DNA from: Hydrogenophaga sp.
Lineage (GTDB): Bacteria; Pseudomonadota; Gammaproteobacteria; Burkholderiales; Burkholderiaceae_C
DNA length: 64,000 nt
Assembly (NCBI RefSeq): GCF_011772445.1
Contig: NZ_WVZN01000008.1
Span: forward strand, 235 to 64,234
Direction of reading: 5' to 3'
Shown here: one piece after another, positions 7,623-15,411 of the stretch
Layout: the number at the start of each line of letters is the position of its first letter
How positions within the stretch are numbered: the stretch's first letter is position 1
Notes under the pieces: generated by a model
Database searches by the model: none
Told to the model about the DNA's origin: nothing
What the model saw: only the letters and a program-made list of their open reading frames with translations
Translations under genes and position numbers: made by a program

Positions 7623-8273
7623 TCACGAAAAAAGCCCGATCAACTCGGCGCGGGACCGCACGTTGAAGGCGAGGAAGACCGTGGAGACGCAGTTCTTCAC
7701 CGAGCCGAGCGCCAGCCCGGTTTCGGTGGCGATGGCCTGGTTGTCGAGGCCGCCCAGGATGAGCTCCAGCACCTGGACCTGGCGGTCGCTGAGGCGGATG
7801 CCCGGACGCAGGCGCCGGCTGCGGGCCAAGGCGTCGTGCGGTGCCGCTGGCGCGTCGGCCCCTGCACCGTCGGTGCCCGTCGCGGCGCGTTCGATGGTGT
7901 CCAGCAGGCCCTTCAGGTCGTCTGTGTCACCGGTTTTGCAGAAGTACCCCACCGCGCCGTGGGCGCGGACCTCATCGCGCACGCGCTCGTCGTTCGAACC
8001 CGACACCACGGCGATGGGCAGGCGCGGGTGGCGCTGGCCCAGCAAGCGCAGCCCGGCCAGGCCACGCGTGTCGCCCAGGTTCAGGTCGAGCAGCAGCAGG
8101 AACACCTCGTCCGCGCGCTCGTCCAGAAAGCGCAGGGCCTGCTCCAGGTTGTGCGCTTCGGCCACGTGGAAGCGGTCGGCAAAGTGTTGGCCGATGACCT
8201 GGCGCAGGCCCACGCGCACCAGTTCGTGGTCGTCGACGCTCAGGATGGTTCGCCGTGGTCGGTGCTCAGGCAT
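7623..8273 (-). CDS. NarL/FixJ-type response regulator
   Basis: 216 residues. The N-terminal receiver has ILSVDDHELVR (acidic pocket), LLLDLNLGDTRG (phospho-acceptor Asp) and GYFCKTGD (conserved Lys). The C-terminal LuxR-type HTH starts about residue 158 (LSDRQVQVLELILGGLDNQAIA). The HTH lacks the usual K-T-V-K context (here GLALGSVKNCVSTVF) but keeps the overall pattern. It is first gene of a two-gene operon with the hybrid kinase. Targets cannot be inferred; no obvious partner operon is adjacent. Confidence 0.92.
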   Translation of the reverse strand: MPEHRPRRTILSVDDHELVRVGLRQVIGQHFADRFHVAEAHNLEQALRFLDERADEVFLLLLDLNLGDTRGLAGLRLLGQRHPRLPIAVVSGSNDERVRDEVRAHGAVGYFCKTGDTDDLKGLLDTIERAATGTDGAGADAPAAPHDALARSRRLRPGIRLSDRQVQVLELILGGLDNQAIATETGLALGSVKNCVSTVFLAFNVRSRAELIGLFS

Positions 8274-8314
8274 TACCGGATCGGCCCTTGCGGTCTTTCA
8301 TTCATGCCAGGCCC

Positions 8315-9001
8315 TCAGCGCACGGTGGCGCGCGGCGCCACGGCGTCGATGCGCCGCTGCAGGCGCTCGGCGGTGGCCGTGTCGCCTGCCGCCTGCGCGG
8401 TGCGCTGCTGCACCAGCAGCCAGGCCAGCAAGGGGCGCGGCCAGCCCTGGACCGAGGCCGTGTCCACCGCGAGCTGCACCAGCGCCGGGCTGGCCTGCGC
8501 GCGCTGCAGGGCCGCGCCAGCGGCCACCAGCCGGGTCACCGGGTCTTCCACGCCGCGCAGGGCAGCGGCCGGGTCGGTGGCCGTCAACGCCGCGCGGTGG
8601 GCTGGCGGCAGACGCTCAGCATCGCCCGGCTGCAGGCGGTTGGCCAGGTAGCGCGCGTAGGCGGCGTCCTCGGGCGTGGCGTCGGTCGCCAGGGCGTCGA
8701 AGCCCGCGCAGGGCGCGAACACCAGCGTGGCCACGCGCAGCGCGCAGCGGTGCAGTTCGGTGCGTGCGATCAGGTCGAGCTGGCCGGTGCGCGCCACGGC
8801 TGCGCGGGCGCGGGTGAACTCGGCGGCTTCCACCGCGTCACGCCCTTCCAGCCAGGCCACGGCCGCCGCATCGAGCGAGCTGCGCGCGCTCATCTGCCAG
8901 GCCGGCGTGGGCGGGCCGCTGGAACACGCGGCCAGCGCGAGCGAGAGAAGCACTGAGGCGAGAACGCCACTCACGGGGCGGCTCATCGGAAGTCGTCTCA
9001 T
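8315..9001 (-). CDS. lipoprotein of an MCE transport operon (ABC-type auxiliary lipoprotein)
   Basis: 228 residues from ATG 9001, which overlaps the MCE gene's stop (ATGA). An alternative ATG at 8986 gives the same lipoprotein signal, VLLSLALAACSS, with lipidated Cys at about residue 22. The body is helical and Ala-rich, with TPR-like spacing (EGRDAVEAAEFTRARAAVAR, AERLQRRIDAV), and two further Cys. Position as third gene after an MlaE-like permease and an MCE protein supports a role in the same envelope lipid transporter. It is less clearly a member of the PqiC/YmbA auxiliary family than the context suggests. Confidence 0.75.
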   Translation of the reverse strand: MRRLPMSRPVSGVLASVLLSLALAACSSGPPTPAWQMSARSSLDAAAVAWLEGRDAVEAAEFTRARAAVARTGQLDLIARTELHRCALRVATLVFAPCAGFDALATDATPEDAAYARYLANRLQPGDAERLPPAHRAALTATDPAAALRGVEDPVTRLVAAGAALQRAQASPALVQLAVDTASVQGWPRPLLAWLLVQQRTAQAAGDTATAERLQRRIDAVAPRATVR

Positions 9002-10023
9002 GGCAGCTTGATCTCCGTGTCGCGCGCGAACGGCCACTTGCGGTTGATCTCGTCGATCAGGCCGTCGATCTTGCGCAAGCTGCTTTCCACGTCGGCGCGC
9101 AGCGGGCCCAGGTCGGTGGTGGCCTCGCGCGCGTTGCGGGCCGCGCCCTGGGCTTCCACCAGCACGGCGTCCAGCTTCTGCAGGCTGCCCCGCGCCTGTT
9201 CCAGCAGGCCGTTCATCTGCACCACGGTGGCGCGCACGTCGCCCACCACGCTGCCCTCGCCCGGCTTGGCGCCCTGGCCGAACACCTGGCGGTCGGCGTT
9301 GGCCACCAGGCTGTCCAGGCGGGCGGCCAGGCCGTCGGCGCGGGCGATGAGCGCGTTGCTGCGTTCGATGGCCTGGCTCAGTTGCTTCGCGTCGGCCTCG
9401 TTGCCCACCAGCACACCCATGGCTCCTTGGGGGCCGTTGAGTTTTTCGGTGGTGGCGCGCAGGTTGGCCAGCGTGCTCTGCAGGGCCGCGTCTTCGCGCG
9501 TGATGGCGTTGAGGTTGTCCAGCAGCGAGCGCGCCGCGGCCGTGATCTGCGGGATCTCGGCCGCCGCATCGCCGCGCAGCACGGTGCGCTCGGCGCCGTC
9601 GGGCAGGGGCGGGTCGTCCAGCACGCCGCTGAAGGCGCGGATGCGCGTACCACCCACCAGGCTGCGCTCCATGGTGAACACGCTGGACGTGCGCAGCCAT
9701 TTGGCGTCGCTGTCGCGCACGTCGATGAGGATGCGGGCGTTGCCGTCGGCGCCCAGCTCCACCCGCGCCACGCGGCCGATGGGAAAGCCCGCGAAGGTCA
9801 TGTCCATGCCGACGTTCACCCCTTCGGCGTCGTCGGCGATGAGCACCACGCGCTGCGTGGGCTCGAACACACCGCGGGCGAACATCACGAACACCACCGA
9901 ACCCACCACCAGCAGCAGCGTCAATGCCATCAGCAGGGCGGCCTTGAATTCCAGGCCGCGCACGGGAGGCGGCTCGGGCACGAGGGGTTGCTCGCGTTCG
10001 GGTGTCGGCTCTCTTTCGCTCAT
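8998..10023 (-). CDS. MCE-family (MlaD/PqiB-like) protein
   Basis: 341 residues. After a Pro/Glu-rich cytoplasmic tail, one transmembrane segment (ALLMALTLLLVVGSVVFVMF, about residues 29-48) anchors the protein in the inner membrane. A single MCE domain follows (VLIADDAEGVNVGMDMTFAGFPIGRVARVEL), then a long helical coiled-coil part with regular Leu/Ala heptads to the C-terminus. MCE proteins form hexameric rings that carry lipids across the periplasm. It lies between the permease (7-base gap) and the lipoprotein (overlap). A longer C-terminal helix than E. coli MlaD suggests a tube-like extension. Confidence 0.9.
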   Translation of the reverse strand: MSEREPTPEREQPLVPEPPPVRGLEFKAALLMALTLLLVVGSVVFVMFARGVFEPTQRVVLIADDAEGVNVGMDMTFAGFPIGRVARVELGADGNARILIDVRDSDAKWLRTSSVFTMERSLVGGTRIRAFSGVLDDPPLPDGAERTVLRGDAAAEIPQITAAARSLLDNLNAITREDAALQSTLANLRATTEKLNGPQGAMGVLVGNEADAKQLSQAIERSNALIARADGLAARLDSLVANADRQVFGQGAKPGEGSVVGDVRATVVQMNGLLEQARGSLQKLDAVLVEAQGAARNAREATTDLGPLRADVESSLRKIDGLIDEINRKWPFARDTEIKLP

Positions 10024-10029
10024 GTGCGT

Positions 10030-10836
10030 CTAGTAGTAGTTGCCCACCAGGGAGGCGATCTCGACCATCAACAGCACGGAGAACAGTCGCGCGAACTCGG
10101 CCATGTCGCTGCGGGGAACGTAGCGTCCGTGTTCGTCGGGTTCGGCCGCGCCGGCCAGGGGCACCGTGGCCACCGCGAGGCTGAAGAACAGCGTCTTGAG
10201 CAGGAAGATCAGCGAAACCACGGAGTTGAACACACGCCCCACGTCGTAGGTGTAGGACGGCACCGCCCAGGGCGACAGCCCGTGCACCACCAGGTAGGTG
10301 ATCACCAGGGCCACCACGCCCGCCAGCGCCGCCAGCAGCACCACGGCGTGCATGCTTGCCATGGCGCGCGGCAACAGGGTGCCGGCCAGGCCGGCGATGC
10401 CCGGGATGTGCCCGCCCGCGCGCTGGCGGACGTCGAGCTGGTGGCGCAGCTGCTCGGCCCCCGGCATGGCATGGCGCAGCGCCACGAACAGGGCCGCGAA
10501 GAGCGGAATCAGCTCCAGCACCAGGGTGCGCACCAGCAGCTCCAGCGCGTATTGCGACAGCCCGTAGCTGCTGGCCGTGGCCGTGACGATGCGGATGATG
10601 ACGAGGCTGATGAGCGCCGACAACACCACGAACCAGGGCAGCAGCGGCAGCACGGCCGTCACCTGATGCGACAGCACGGTGCGCGCCCGCCCGCCGGTGT
10701 AGCTGCGCGGCGAGAGCATCAGCACCGTGATCTGCGCGCCCATCTGCAGGGTGTGCCACCAGGCCACCAGTTGGGCGCGGCGCCGCCGGGTCTGGCGCCG
10801 CAAGCCCTGGTCCATGTCGGAGGTGATGCCACGCAT
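10030..10836 (-). CDS. MlaE-like ABC transporter permease
   Basis: 268 residues from ATG 10836 (an alternative is 10815). Hydrophobic segments follow an Arg-rich N-terminal amphipathic region. The central stretch ELLVRTLVLELIPLFAALFVALR resembles the MlaE core that contacts the ATPase and MCE ring. It heads a three-gene set: permease, MCE protein, lipoprotein. The usual MlaF-type ATPase gene is not between them or elsewhere in the window. It is divergent from the acyl-CoA synthetase gene 55 bases away. Confidence 0.82.
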   Translation of the reverse strand: MRGITSDMDQGLRRQTRRRRAQLVAWWHTLQMGAQITVLMLSPRSYTGGRARTVLSHQVTAVLPLLPWFVVLSALISLVIIRIVTATASSYGLSQYALELLVRTLVLELIPLFAALFVALRHAMPGAEQLRHQLDVRQRAGGHIPGIAGLAGTLLPRAMASMHAVVLLAALAGVVALVITYLVVHGLSPWAVPSYTYDVGRVFNSVVSLIFLLKTLFFSLAVATVPLAGAAEPDEHGRYVPRSDMAEFARLFSVLLMVEIASLVGNYY

Positions 10837-10891
10837 GCGGCGCATGATAGGGCACCATATCTGTCTGGAGACCCAACCTGGAGACATTCGA

Positions 10892-12457
10892 ATGACCACC
10901 CCCCTCGCACCCGTGGTGCGCCGCCAGACCATCGCCGACGCCTTGCACCGCACCGCCCTGCGCCTGCCCGACAAGCTCGCCATCGCCTGCGGCGACACGC
11001 GCTGGACCTACGCCGACTTCAATGCCCTGGTCTCACGCCTGGCCGCCGGCCTGGCCCACCTGGGCGTGGAGGAAGGCGACCGCGTGGCCGTGCTGGCGCG
11101 CAACTCGCATGGCTTCGCGGCGCTGCGCTTCGCCATCGCGCGCCGGGGCGCGGTGCTGGTGCCCATCAACTTCATGCTCAAGGCCGACGAGGTGGCCTAC
11201 ATCCTGCGCCACGCGGGCGCCAAGACCCTGGCCACCGACAGCGGCCTGAGCGAACTGGCCCGCGCCGCCGCCGCGCAGGACACCGCCGTGGAACGCTTCA
11301 TCTGGCTGCCCAGCGAGGACGCCACCGAGCCCGACGCGTCCATGCACCGCTTCGACCACCTGGCCGCCTGCGCCGAGCCCCTGCCCGAGGTGACGCTGCA
11401 GAGCACCGACCTGGCGCAGATCGTCTACACCAGCGGCACCGAGTCCAGCCCCAAGGGCGCCATGCTCACGCACGACGCGGTGCTGTGGCAGTACGTGAGC
11501 TGCGTGATCAATGCCGAGATCGCCGAGGCCGACGTGGCCCTGCACGCCCTGCCGCTGTACCACTGCGCCCAGCTCGACGTGTTCTTCGGCCCGGCCATCT
11601 ACATGGGCAGCACCAACGTCATCACCGGCAAGCCCGTGCCCGACCACCTGCTCAACCTGCTCGAAAAACACGGCATCACCAGCTTCTTCGCGCCGCCCAC
11701 CGTGTGGATCGCGCTGCTGCGTTCGCCCGCCTTCGACGCCGCGCGCCTGAAGACCCTGGCCAAGGGCTACTACGGCGCGTCCATCATGCCGGTGGAGGTG
11801 CTGAAGGAGCTGGCCTCGCGCCTGCCGGCCGTGCGGCTGTGGAACCTGTACGGCCAGACCGAGATCGCGCCGCTGGCCACCATGCTCGGTCCCGACGACC
11901 AGTTGCGCAAACCCGGCTCCTGCGGCAAGGCGGTGCTCAACGTGGAAACGCGCGTCGTCAACGACCTGATGGAAGACGTGATGCCCGGCGAGGTGGGCGA
12001 GGTGGTGCACCGCTCGCCGCACCTGATGCTGGGCTACTTCAACGACCCCGAGAAGACCGAGGCGGCCTTCTCCGGCGACTGGTTCCACAGCGGCGACCTG
12101 GCCACGCTGGACGACGAGGGCTACATCACCATCGTCGACCGCAAGAAGGACATGATCAAGACCGGCGGCGAGAACGTGGCCAGCCGCGAGGTGGAGGAGA
12201 TGATCTACCGCCTGGGCGCGGTGAGCGAGGTGGCGGTGATCGGCCTGGCCGACCCGAAGTGGGTGGAGGCGGTGACGGCGGTGGTCGTCGTGAAGGCCGG
12301 CCAGTCGCTCACCGAGGACGAGGTCATCGCCCACTGCAACGCCCACATGGCCGGCTTCAAGGCGCCGAAGCGCGTGGTCTTCACCGACGCGCTGCCCAAG
12401 AACCCCAGCGGGAAGCTGCTCAAGCGGGAACTGCGCTTGCGCTACGCCTCGGCTTGA
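10892..12457 (+). CDS. fatty-acyl-CoA synthetase (AMP-dependent ligase)
   Basis: 521 residues. The ATG at 10892 is preceded by CTGGAGAC; a longer frame to 10727 runs into the divergent gene. It belongs to the ANL superfamily, which activates a carboxylic acid to acyl-AMP and then the CoA thioester. Visible signatures are the P-loop-like IVYTSGTESSPKGAML (about residue 180), YGQTE, GEVVHRSPHLMLGYFND, the hinge DRKKDMIKTGGENVASREVEE and the catalytic Lys in KNPSGKLLKREL near the end. Length and motifs match the FadD3/long-chain branch. The chain-length preference is unknown. It is possibly functionally linked to the neighbouring lipid transporter. Confidence 0.93.
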   Translation: MTTPLAPVVRRQTIADALHRTALRLPDKLAIACGDTRWTYADFNALVSRLAAGLAHLGVEEGDRVAVLARNSHGFAALRFAIARRGAVLVPINFMLKADEVAYILRHAGAKTLATDSGLSELARAAAAQDTAVERFIWLPSEDATEPDASMHRFDHLAACAEPLPEVTLQSTDLAQIVYTSGTESSPKGAMLTHDAVLWQYVSCVINAEIAEADVALHALPLYHCAQLDVFFGPAIYMGSTNVITGKPVPDHLLNLLEKHGITSFFAPPTVWIALLRSPAFDAARLKTLAKGYYGASIMPVEVLKELASRLPAVRLWNLYGQTEIAPLATMLGPDDQLRKPGSCGKAVLNVETRVVNDLMEDVMPGEVGEVVHRSPHLMLGYFNDPEKTEAAFSGDWFHSGDLATLDDEGYITIVDRKKDMIKTGGENVASREVEEMIYRLGAVSEVAVIGLADPKWVEAVTAVVVVKAGQSLTEDEVIAHCNAHMAGFKAPKRVVFTDALPKNPSGKLLKRELRLRYASA

Positions 12458-12476
12458 AGCCGCCGCGGCGGCCAGC

Positions 12477-13289
12477 TCACAGCGTCTCGTGGTGGCCCGT
12501 GCTGCCGCGCTTCCAGTAGGCCGAGGCGCGCACGCGCGACTTGTCCAGGCCATGGCCGCCCACCAGGGCCTGGCGCACGGCGGCCATGCTCGCGGCCTCG
12601 CCGGCGGCCCAGGCGAAGCCTTCGCCGGCGGGCAGTGTGAGCGCGGCCACTTCGCGCGCCAGCGCGTCGGTTTCGCCGGCCTGGATCCAGCGCACCTCCA
12701 CCGCCGCGCGGCCGTTGAAGGTGCGCCGGTCGGCCTCGTCCGCCGTCTCGGCCACCACGATCACGCGCGCCCCCTCGGGCAATTCCTCCAGCCGCCGCGA
12801 GATGGCGGGCAGCGCCGTCTCGTCGCCCACCAGCAGGTGCCAGTCGAAGCCCGTGGGCACCACGAAGGAGCCGCGCGGCCCGCCGATGCCGACCTCGTCG
12901 CCCACCTGAGCGCGCGCGGCCCATTCGCTGGCCGCGCCTTCGCCGTGCAGCAGGAACTCGATGTCGAGCCAGCCCTCGGCCGTGTCGTAGGCGCGCGGGG
13001 TGTAGTCGCGCATCGCCGGGCGCTCGGCGCCCTCGGGCCACACCAGGCCATCGGGCCCGGTCTCGGGCAGCACCAGCGGCGCACCAACGCGCGCGGGCAG
13101 CATGAGCTTGAGGTGATCGTCGAAGGACGCGCTGATGAAATCGCGCAGATCATCGCCCGCGAAGCGCAGGCGAAGGAAGTGGGCGCCGAGGCGCTGGATG
13201 CCCTGCACCCGCACGCGGCGCCGCTTGAGGGCGTGGCGCACGCGCTCCACGCTCAGATGGGAAGGGGTGTCACTGTTCATGGTCTTCAT
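12477..13289 (-). CDS. siderophore-interacting protein (ViuB-like FAD ferric reductase)
   Basis: 270 residues from ATG 13289; a start at 13280 is also possible, and neither has a strong ribosome site. The N-terminal FAD domain has LGAHFLRLRFAGDD and the flavin-binding MRDYTPRAYD. The C-terminal SIP domain includes LLVGDETALPAISRRLEELP and the closing SAYWKRGSTGHHE. Such enzymes reduce ferric siderophores with NAD(P)H in the cytoplasm. It is divergent from a MarR regulator with two operators covering its promoter. The iron-uptake genes at 41.2-46.4 kb are possible partners. Confidence 0.92.
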   Translation of the reverse strand: MKTMNSDTPSHLSVERVRHALKRRRVRVQGIQRLGAHFLRLRFAGDDLRDFISASFDDHLKLMLPARVGAPLVLPETGPDGLVWPEGAERPAMRDYTPRAYDTAEGWLDIEFLLHGEGAASEWAARAQVGDEVGIGGPRGSFVVPTGFDWHLLVGDETALPAISRRLEELPEGARVIVVAETADEADRRTFNGRAAVEVRWIQAGETDALAREVAALTLPAGEGFAWAAGEAASMAAVRQALVGGHGLDKSRVRASAYWKRGSTGHHETL

Positions 13290-13291
13290 TT

Positions 13292-13310
13292 TGGTTGACA
13301 ATAACAACCA
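13292..13310. promoter_or_regulatory. MarR-type operator 1
   Basis: TGGTTG, seven bases, CAACCA: a perfect 6-base inverted repeat, ending three bases from the start codon of the siderophore-interacting protein. The same arms and spacing recur at 13324-13342, 32 bases away or about three helical turns. Confidence 0.8.
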
Positions 13311-13323
13311 TCATTCCCCAAAC

Positions 13324-13342
13324 TGGTTGACCACATCAACCA
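13324..13342. promoter_or_regulatory. MarR-type operator 2
   Basis: TGGTTG, seven bases, CAACCA, identical in arms and spacer length to 13292-13310. It ends just before the marR start codons (GTG 13344, ATG 13353), so binding would repress both divergent genes. Confidence 0.8.
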
Positions 13343-13352
13343 TGTGGACATC

Positions 13353-13790
13353 ATGCCCCGCCCCACGAACACCGAGGTGATGGACCGGCTGCACGCCGTC
13401 ATGCACGGCCTGCGCCGACACCTGCAGCAGGCCCTGCGCGAGGACGCCGACGGCCTGGGCCCCATGGAGGCCCGCTGCCTGAACTACTTCGCGCACCACG
13501 ACGGCCACACGCAGAGCGACCTGGTGCAGCACGCCGGGCGCGACAAGGCGCAGATCGCCCGCCTGGTGAAAAGCCTGCACGAGCGCGGCCTGCTGCTGAG
13601 CCGGCCCGACCCGGCCGACGGCCGCGTGCTGCGCGTGAGCCCCACCCCCGCCGGCCTGGCCCTGCACCGCCGGCTGCAACAGCACCGCGCGCGCTTCGAG
13701 AAGACCCTGACCGCCGGCCTCAGCGCGCAGGAGCGCAGCACCCTGCTCGCCCTGCTGGACCGCCTGGAGGGCAACCTGCCCAGTGGCTGA
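13353..13790 (+). CDS. MarR-family regulator
   Basis: 145 residues from ATG 13353; a GTG at 13344 is an in-frame alternative. The winged helix is recognisable as HTQSDLVQHAGRDKAQIARLVKSLHERGLLLSR followed by the wing DPADGRVLRVSPTPAG. The protein ends in a dimerisation helix (LSAQERSTLLALLDRLEG). It is divergent from the siderophore-interacting protein and is almost certainly the binder of the two palindromes between them. No obvious redox Cys in the HTH; one Cys (ARCLNYFAHH) sits in the dimer helix. The inducer is unknown. Confidence 0.9.
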   Translation: MPRPTNTEVMDRLHAVMHGLRRHLQQALREDADGLGPMEARCLNYFAHHDGHTQSDLVQHAGRDKAQIARLVKSLHERGLLLSRPDPADGRVLRVSPTPAGLALHRRLQQHRARFEKTLTAGLSAQERSTLLALLDRLEGNLPSG

Positions 13791-13797
13791 AGCGCGC

Positions 13798-14874
13798 CTA
13801 GCCTTGCGCCAGCGCCCAGGCCACGTGCTCGCGCACCAGCTCGCTCGGGTGCCCGGCGCGGCCTTGCAGGGCCCGCCTGATCGCCTCATCACCCGACACC
13901 CGCAAGGCATTGCCCAGGCCGACGGCCAGGTTGCGCAGCCAGCGCTCGTGCCCGATGCGGCGGATCGCGCTGCCTTCGGTGCGACGCAGGAACTCCTCCT
14001 CGCTCCATGCGAAGAGTTCGACCAGCGTGGCGCCGCTCAGGCCCTGGCGCGCATCGAAGTCGGGCAAGGTGGCGCGCTGCGCGAACTTGTTCCAGGGGCA
14101 CACCAGCTGGCAGTCGTCGCACCCGTAGATGCGGTTGGCCATCGCCGGGCGCAACTCCGTGGGAATGGGCCCCACGTGTTCGATGGTGAGGTAACTGATG
14201 CAACGCCGCGCGTCCACGCGCTGCGGGCCGGTGATCGCTTGCGTCGGGCACACGTCGATGCAGGCGCTGCAACTGCCGCAATGGTCGGTGACGGGCGAGG
14301 ACGGCGGCAGTTCGAGGTCCACATAGATCTCGCCCAGGAAGAACATCGAGCCCGCCTCGCGGTGCAGCGTCAGCGTGTGCTTGCCGCGCCAGCCGATGCC
14401 GCTGCGCGAGGCCAGCTCCACCTCCAGCACGGGCGCCGAGTCGGTGAACACGCGGTGGCCGAAGGGGCCGATCGCCTCGGCGATGCGCTCGGACAGCTGC
14501 TGCAGGCGCGCCCGCAGCACCTTGTGGTAGTCCCGCCCCCGGGCGTAAACGGACACGATGGCCTCGCCAGGGCGCTGCAGGCGCGCCCATTCCTGGTCCA
14601 CCCAATCGGGCGGCGTGTCGCGCGGCAGGTAGTCCATTCGCGCGGTGATCACGCTCAGCGTGCCCGGCACCAGCTCCGCGGGGCGGGCGCGTTTGAGGCC
14701 GTGCGCGGCCATATAGGCCATCTCACCGTGGCATCCAGCCGACAACCAGGCCATCAATCCCGCTTCAGCGGCCCGCAGATCCACCCCGGCCACCCCGATT
14801 TGGGAGAATCCGAGCTGTCGTCCCCAAGCACGCAACTGCGAGACGAGTTGAGCAGCATCCAACACAGCCTTCAT
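13798..14874 (-). CDS. queG: epoxyqueuosine reductase
   Basis: 358 residues. QueG reduces epoxyqueuosine to queuosine in the wobble position of tRNAs for Tyr, His, Asn and Asp, using cobalamin and two 4Fe-4S clusters. The ferredoxin-like motifs are CGSCSACIDVCPTQAI and CDDCQLVCPWNKFA. The N-terminal DUF1730 region includes the segment around RMDYLPRD, and SMFFLGEI is typical of the family. C-terminal HEAT-like helices (LRNLAVGLGNAL) bind tRNA. It is divergent from tsaE, with start codons only nine bases apart, an arrangement I know from many Burkholderiales. Confidence 0.96.
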   Translation of the reverse strand: MKAVLDAAQLVSQLRAWGRQLGFSQIGVAGVDLRAAEAGLMAWLSAGCHGEMAYMAAHGLKRARPAELVPGTLSVITARMDYLPRDTPPDWVDQEWARLQRPGEAIVSVYARGRDYHKVLRARLQQLSERIAEAIGPFGHRVFTDSAPVLEVELASRSGIGWRGKHTLTLHREAGSMFFLGEIYVDLELPPSSPVTDHCGSCSACIDVCPTQAITGPQRVDARRCISYLTIEHVGPIPTELRPAMANRIYGCDDCQLVCPWNKFAQRATLPDFDARQGLSGATLVELFAWSEEEFLRRTEGSAIRRIGHERWLRNLAVGLGNALRVSGDEAIRRALQGRAGHPSELVREHVAWALAQG

Positions 14875-14883
14875 GGGGCGCCG

Positions 14884-15411
14884 ATGGTAGCAACGGCCCC
14901 CGCCACCTGGCAGGGCCGCTGGGCCCACGAGGCCGACACGCAGGCCTTCGCCCAGCGCCTGGCCCAGTGCCCGGCCGTCGCCCACGCCACCATTGCCCTG
15001 CATGGCGACCTCGGCGCCGGCAAGACCACCTTCGTGCGCCACCTGCTGCGCGCGCTCGGCGTCAGCGGGCGCATCAAGAGCCCCACCTACGCCGTGGTCG
15101 AGCCGCACACCGCCGTCGACTGCCCCCTGATGCCCGCGCGTGAGTCCCTGTCCATCTGGCACTTCGACTTCTACCGCTTCAGCGACCCGCGCGAATGGGA
15201 AGAGGCGGGTTTTCGGGAACTGTTCGCCAGCGCGGGCCTCAAGCTGGTCGAGTGGCCCGAGCGCGCCGCGGGATTTTTGCCCCCCATCGACCTGGACCTG
15301 CACATCGACCCCGACCCGATGATCAACGACCCCGAGCACGACGACGCGCGCCTGGTGCGCGCAGAGGCCCGCACCCCCGCGGGCCGACTTCTGCTGGAAG
15401 CGGTTCTATGA
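14884..15411 (+). CDS. tsaE: tRNA threonylcarbamoyladenosine biosynthesis ATPase TsaE
   Basis: 175 residues from ATG 14884. It is the ATPase partner of TsaB/TsaD in making t6A at position 37 of ANN-decoding tRNAs. The P-loop is LHGDLGAGKTTFVRHLLRAL (about residues 40-59). SPTYAVVE, the Walker B-like WHFDFYRF and VEWPERA follow in the order seen in TsaE. It is slightly longer than E. coli TsaE because of a segment before WHFDFYRF and a longer tail. Its stop overlaps the amiC start (ATGA). Confidence 0.95.
   Translation: MVATAPATWQGRWAHEADTQAFAQRLAQCPAVAHATIALHGDLGAGKTTFVRHLLRALGVSGRIKSPTYAVVEPHTAVDCPLMPARESLSIWHFDFYRFSDPREWEEAGFRELFASAGLKLVEWPERAAGFLPPIDLDLHIDPDPMINDPEHDDARLVRAEARTPAGRLLLEAVL

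Noticed and set aside
12459..12472. GCCGCCGCGGCGGC palindrome after the acyl-CoA synthetase as a terminator
   Set aside because: It is a perfect palindrome without loop bases or U-tract, and such GC triplet runs are common here. Not strong enough to call.
9382..12519. 1045-codon plus-strand open frame across the MCE operon and the acyl-CoA synthetase
   Set aside because: It runs antisense to the MCE and permease genes and out of frame with the synthetase. The product is His/Arg/Gly-rich with no family features; it is a GC-rich shadow.
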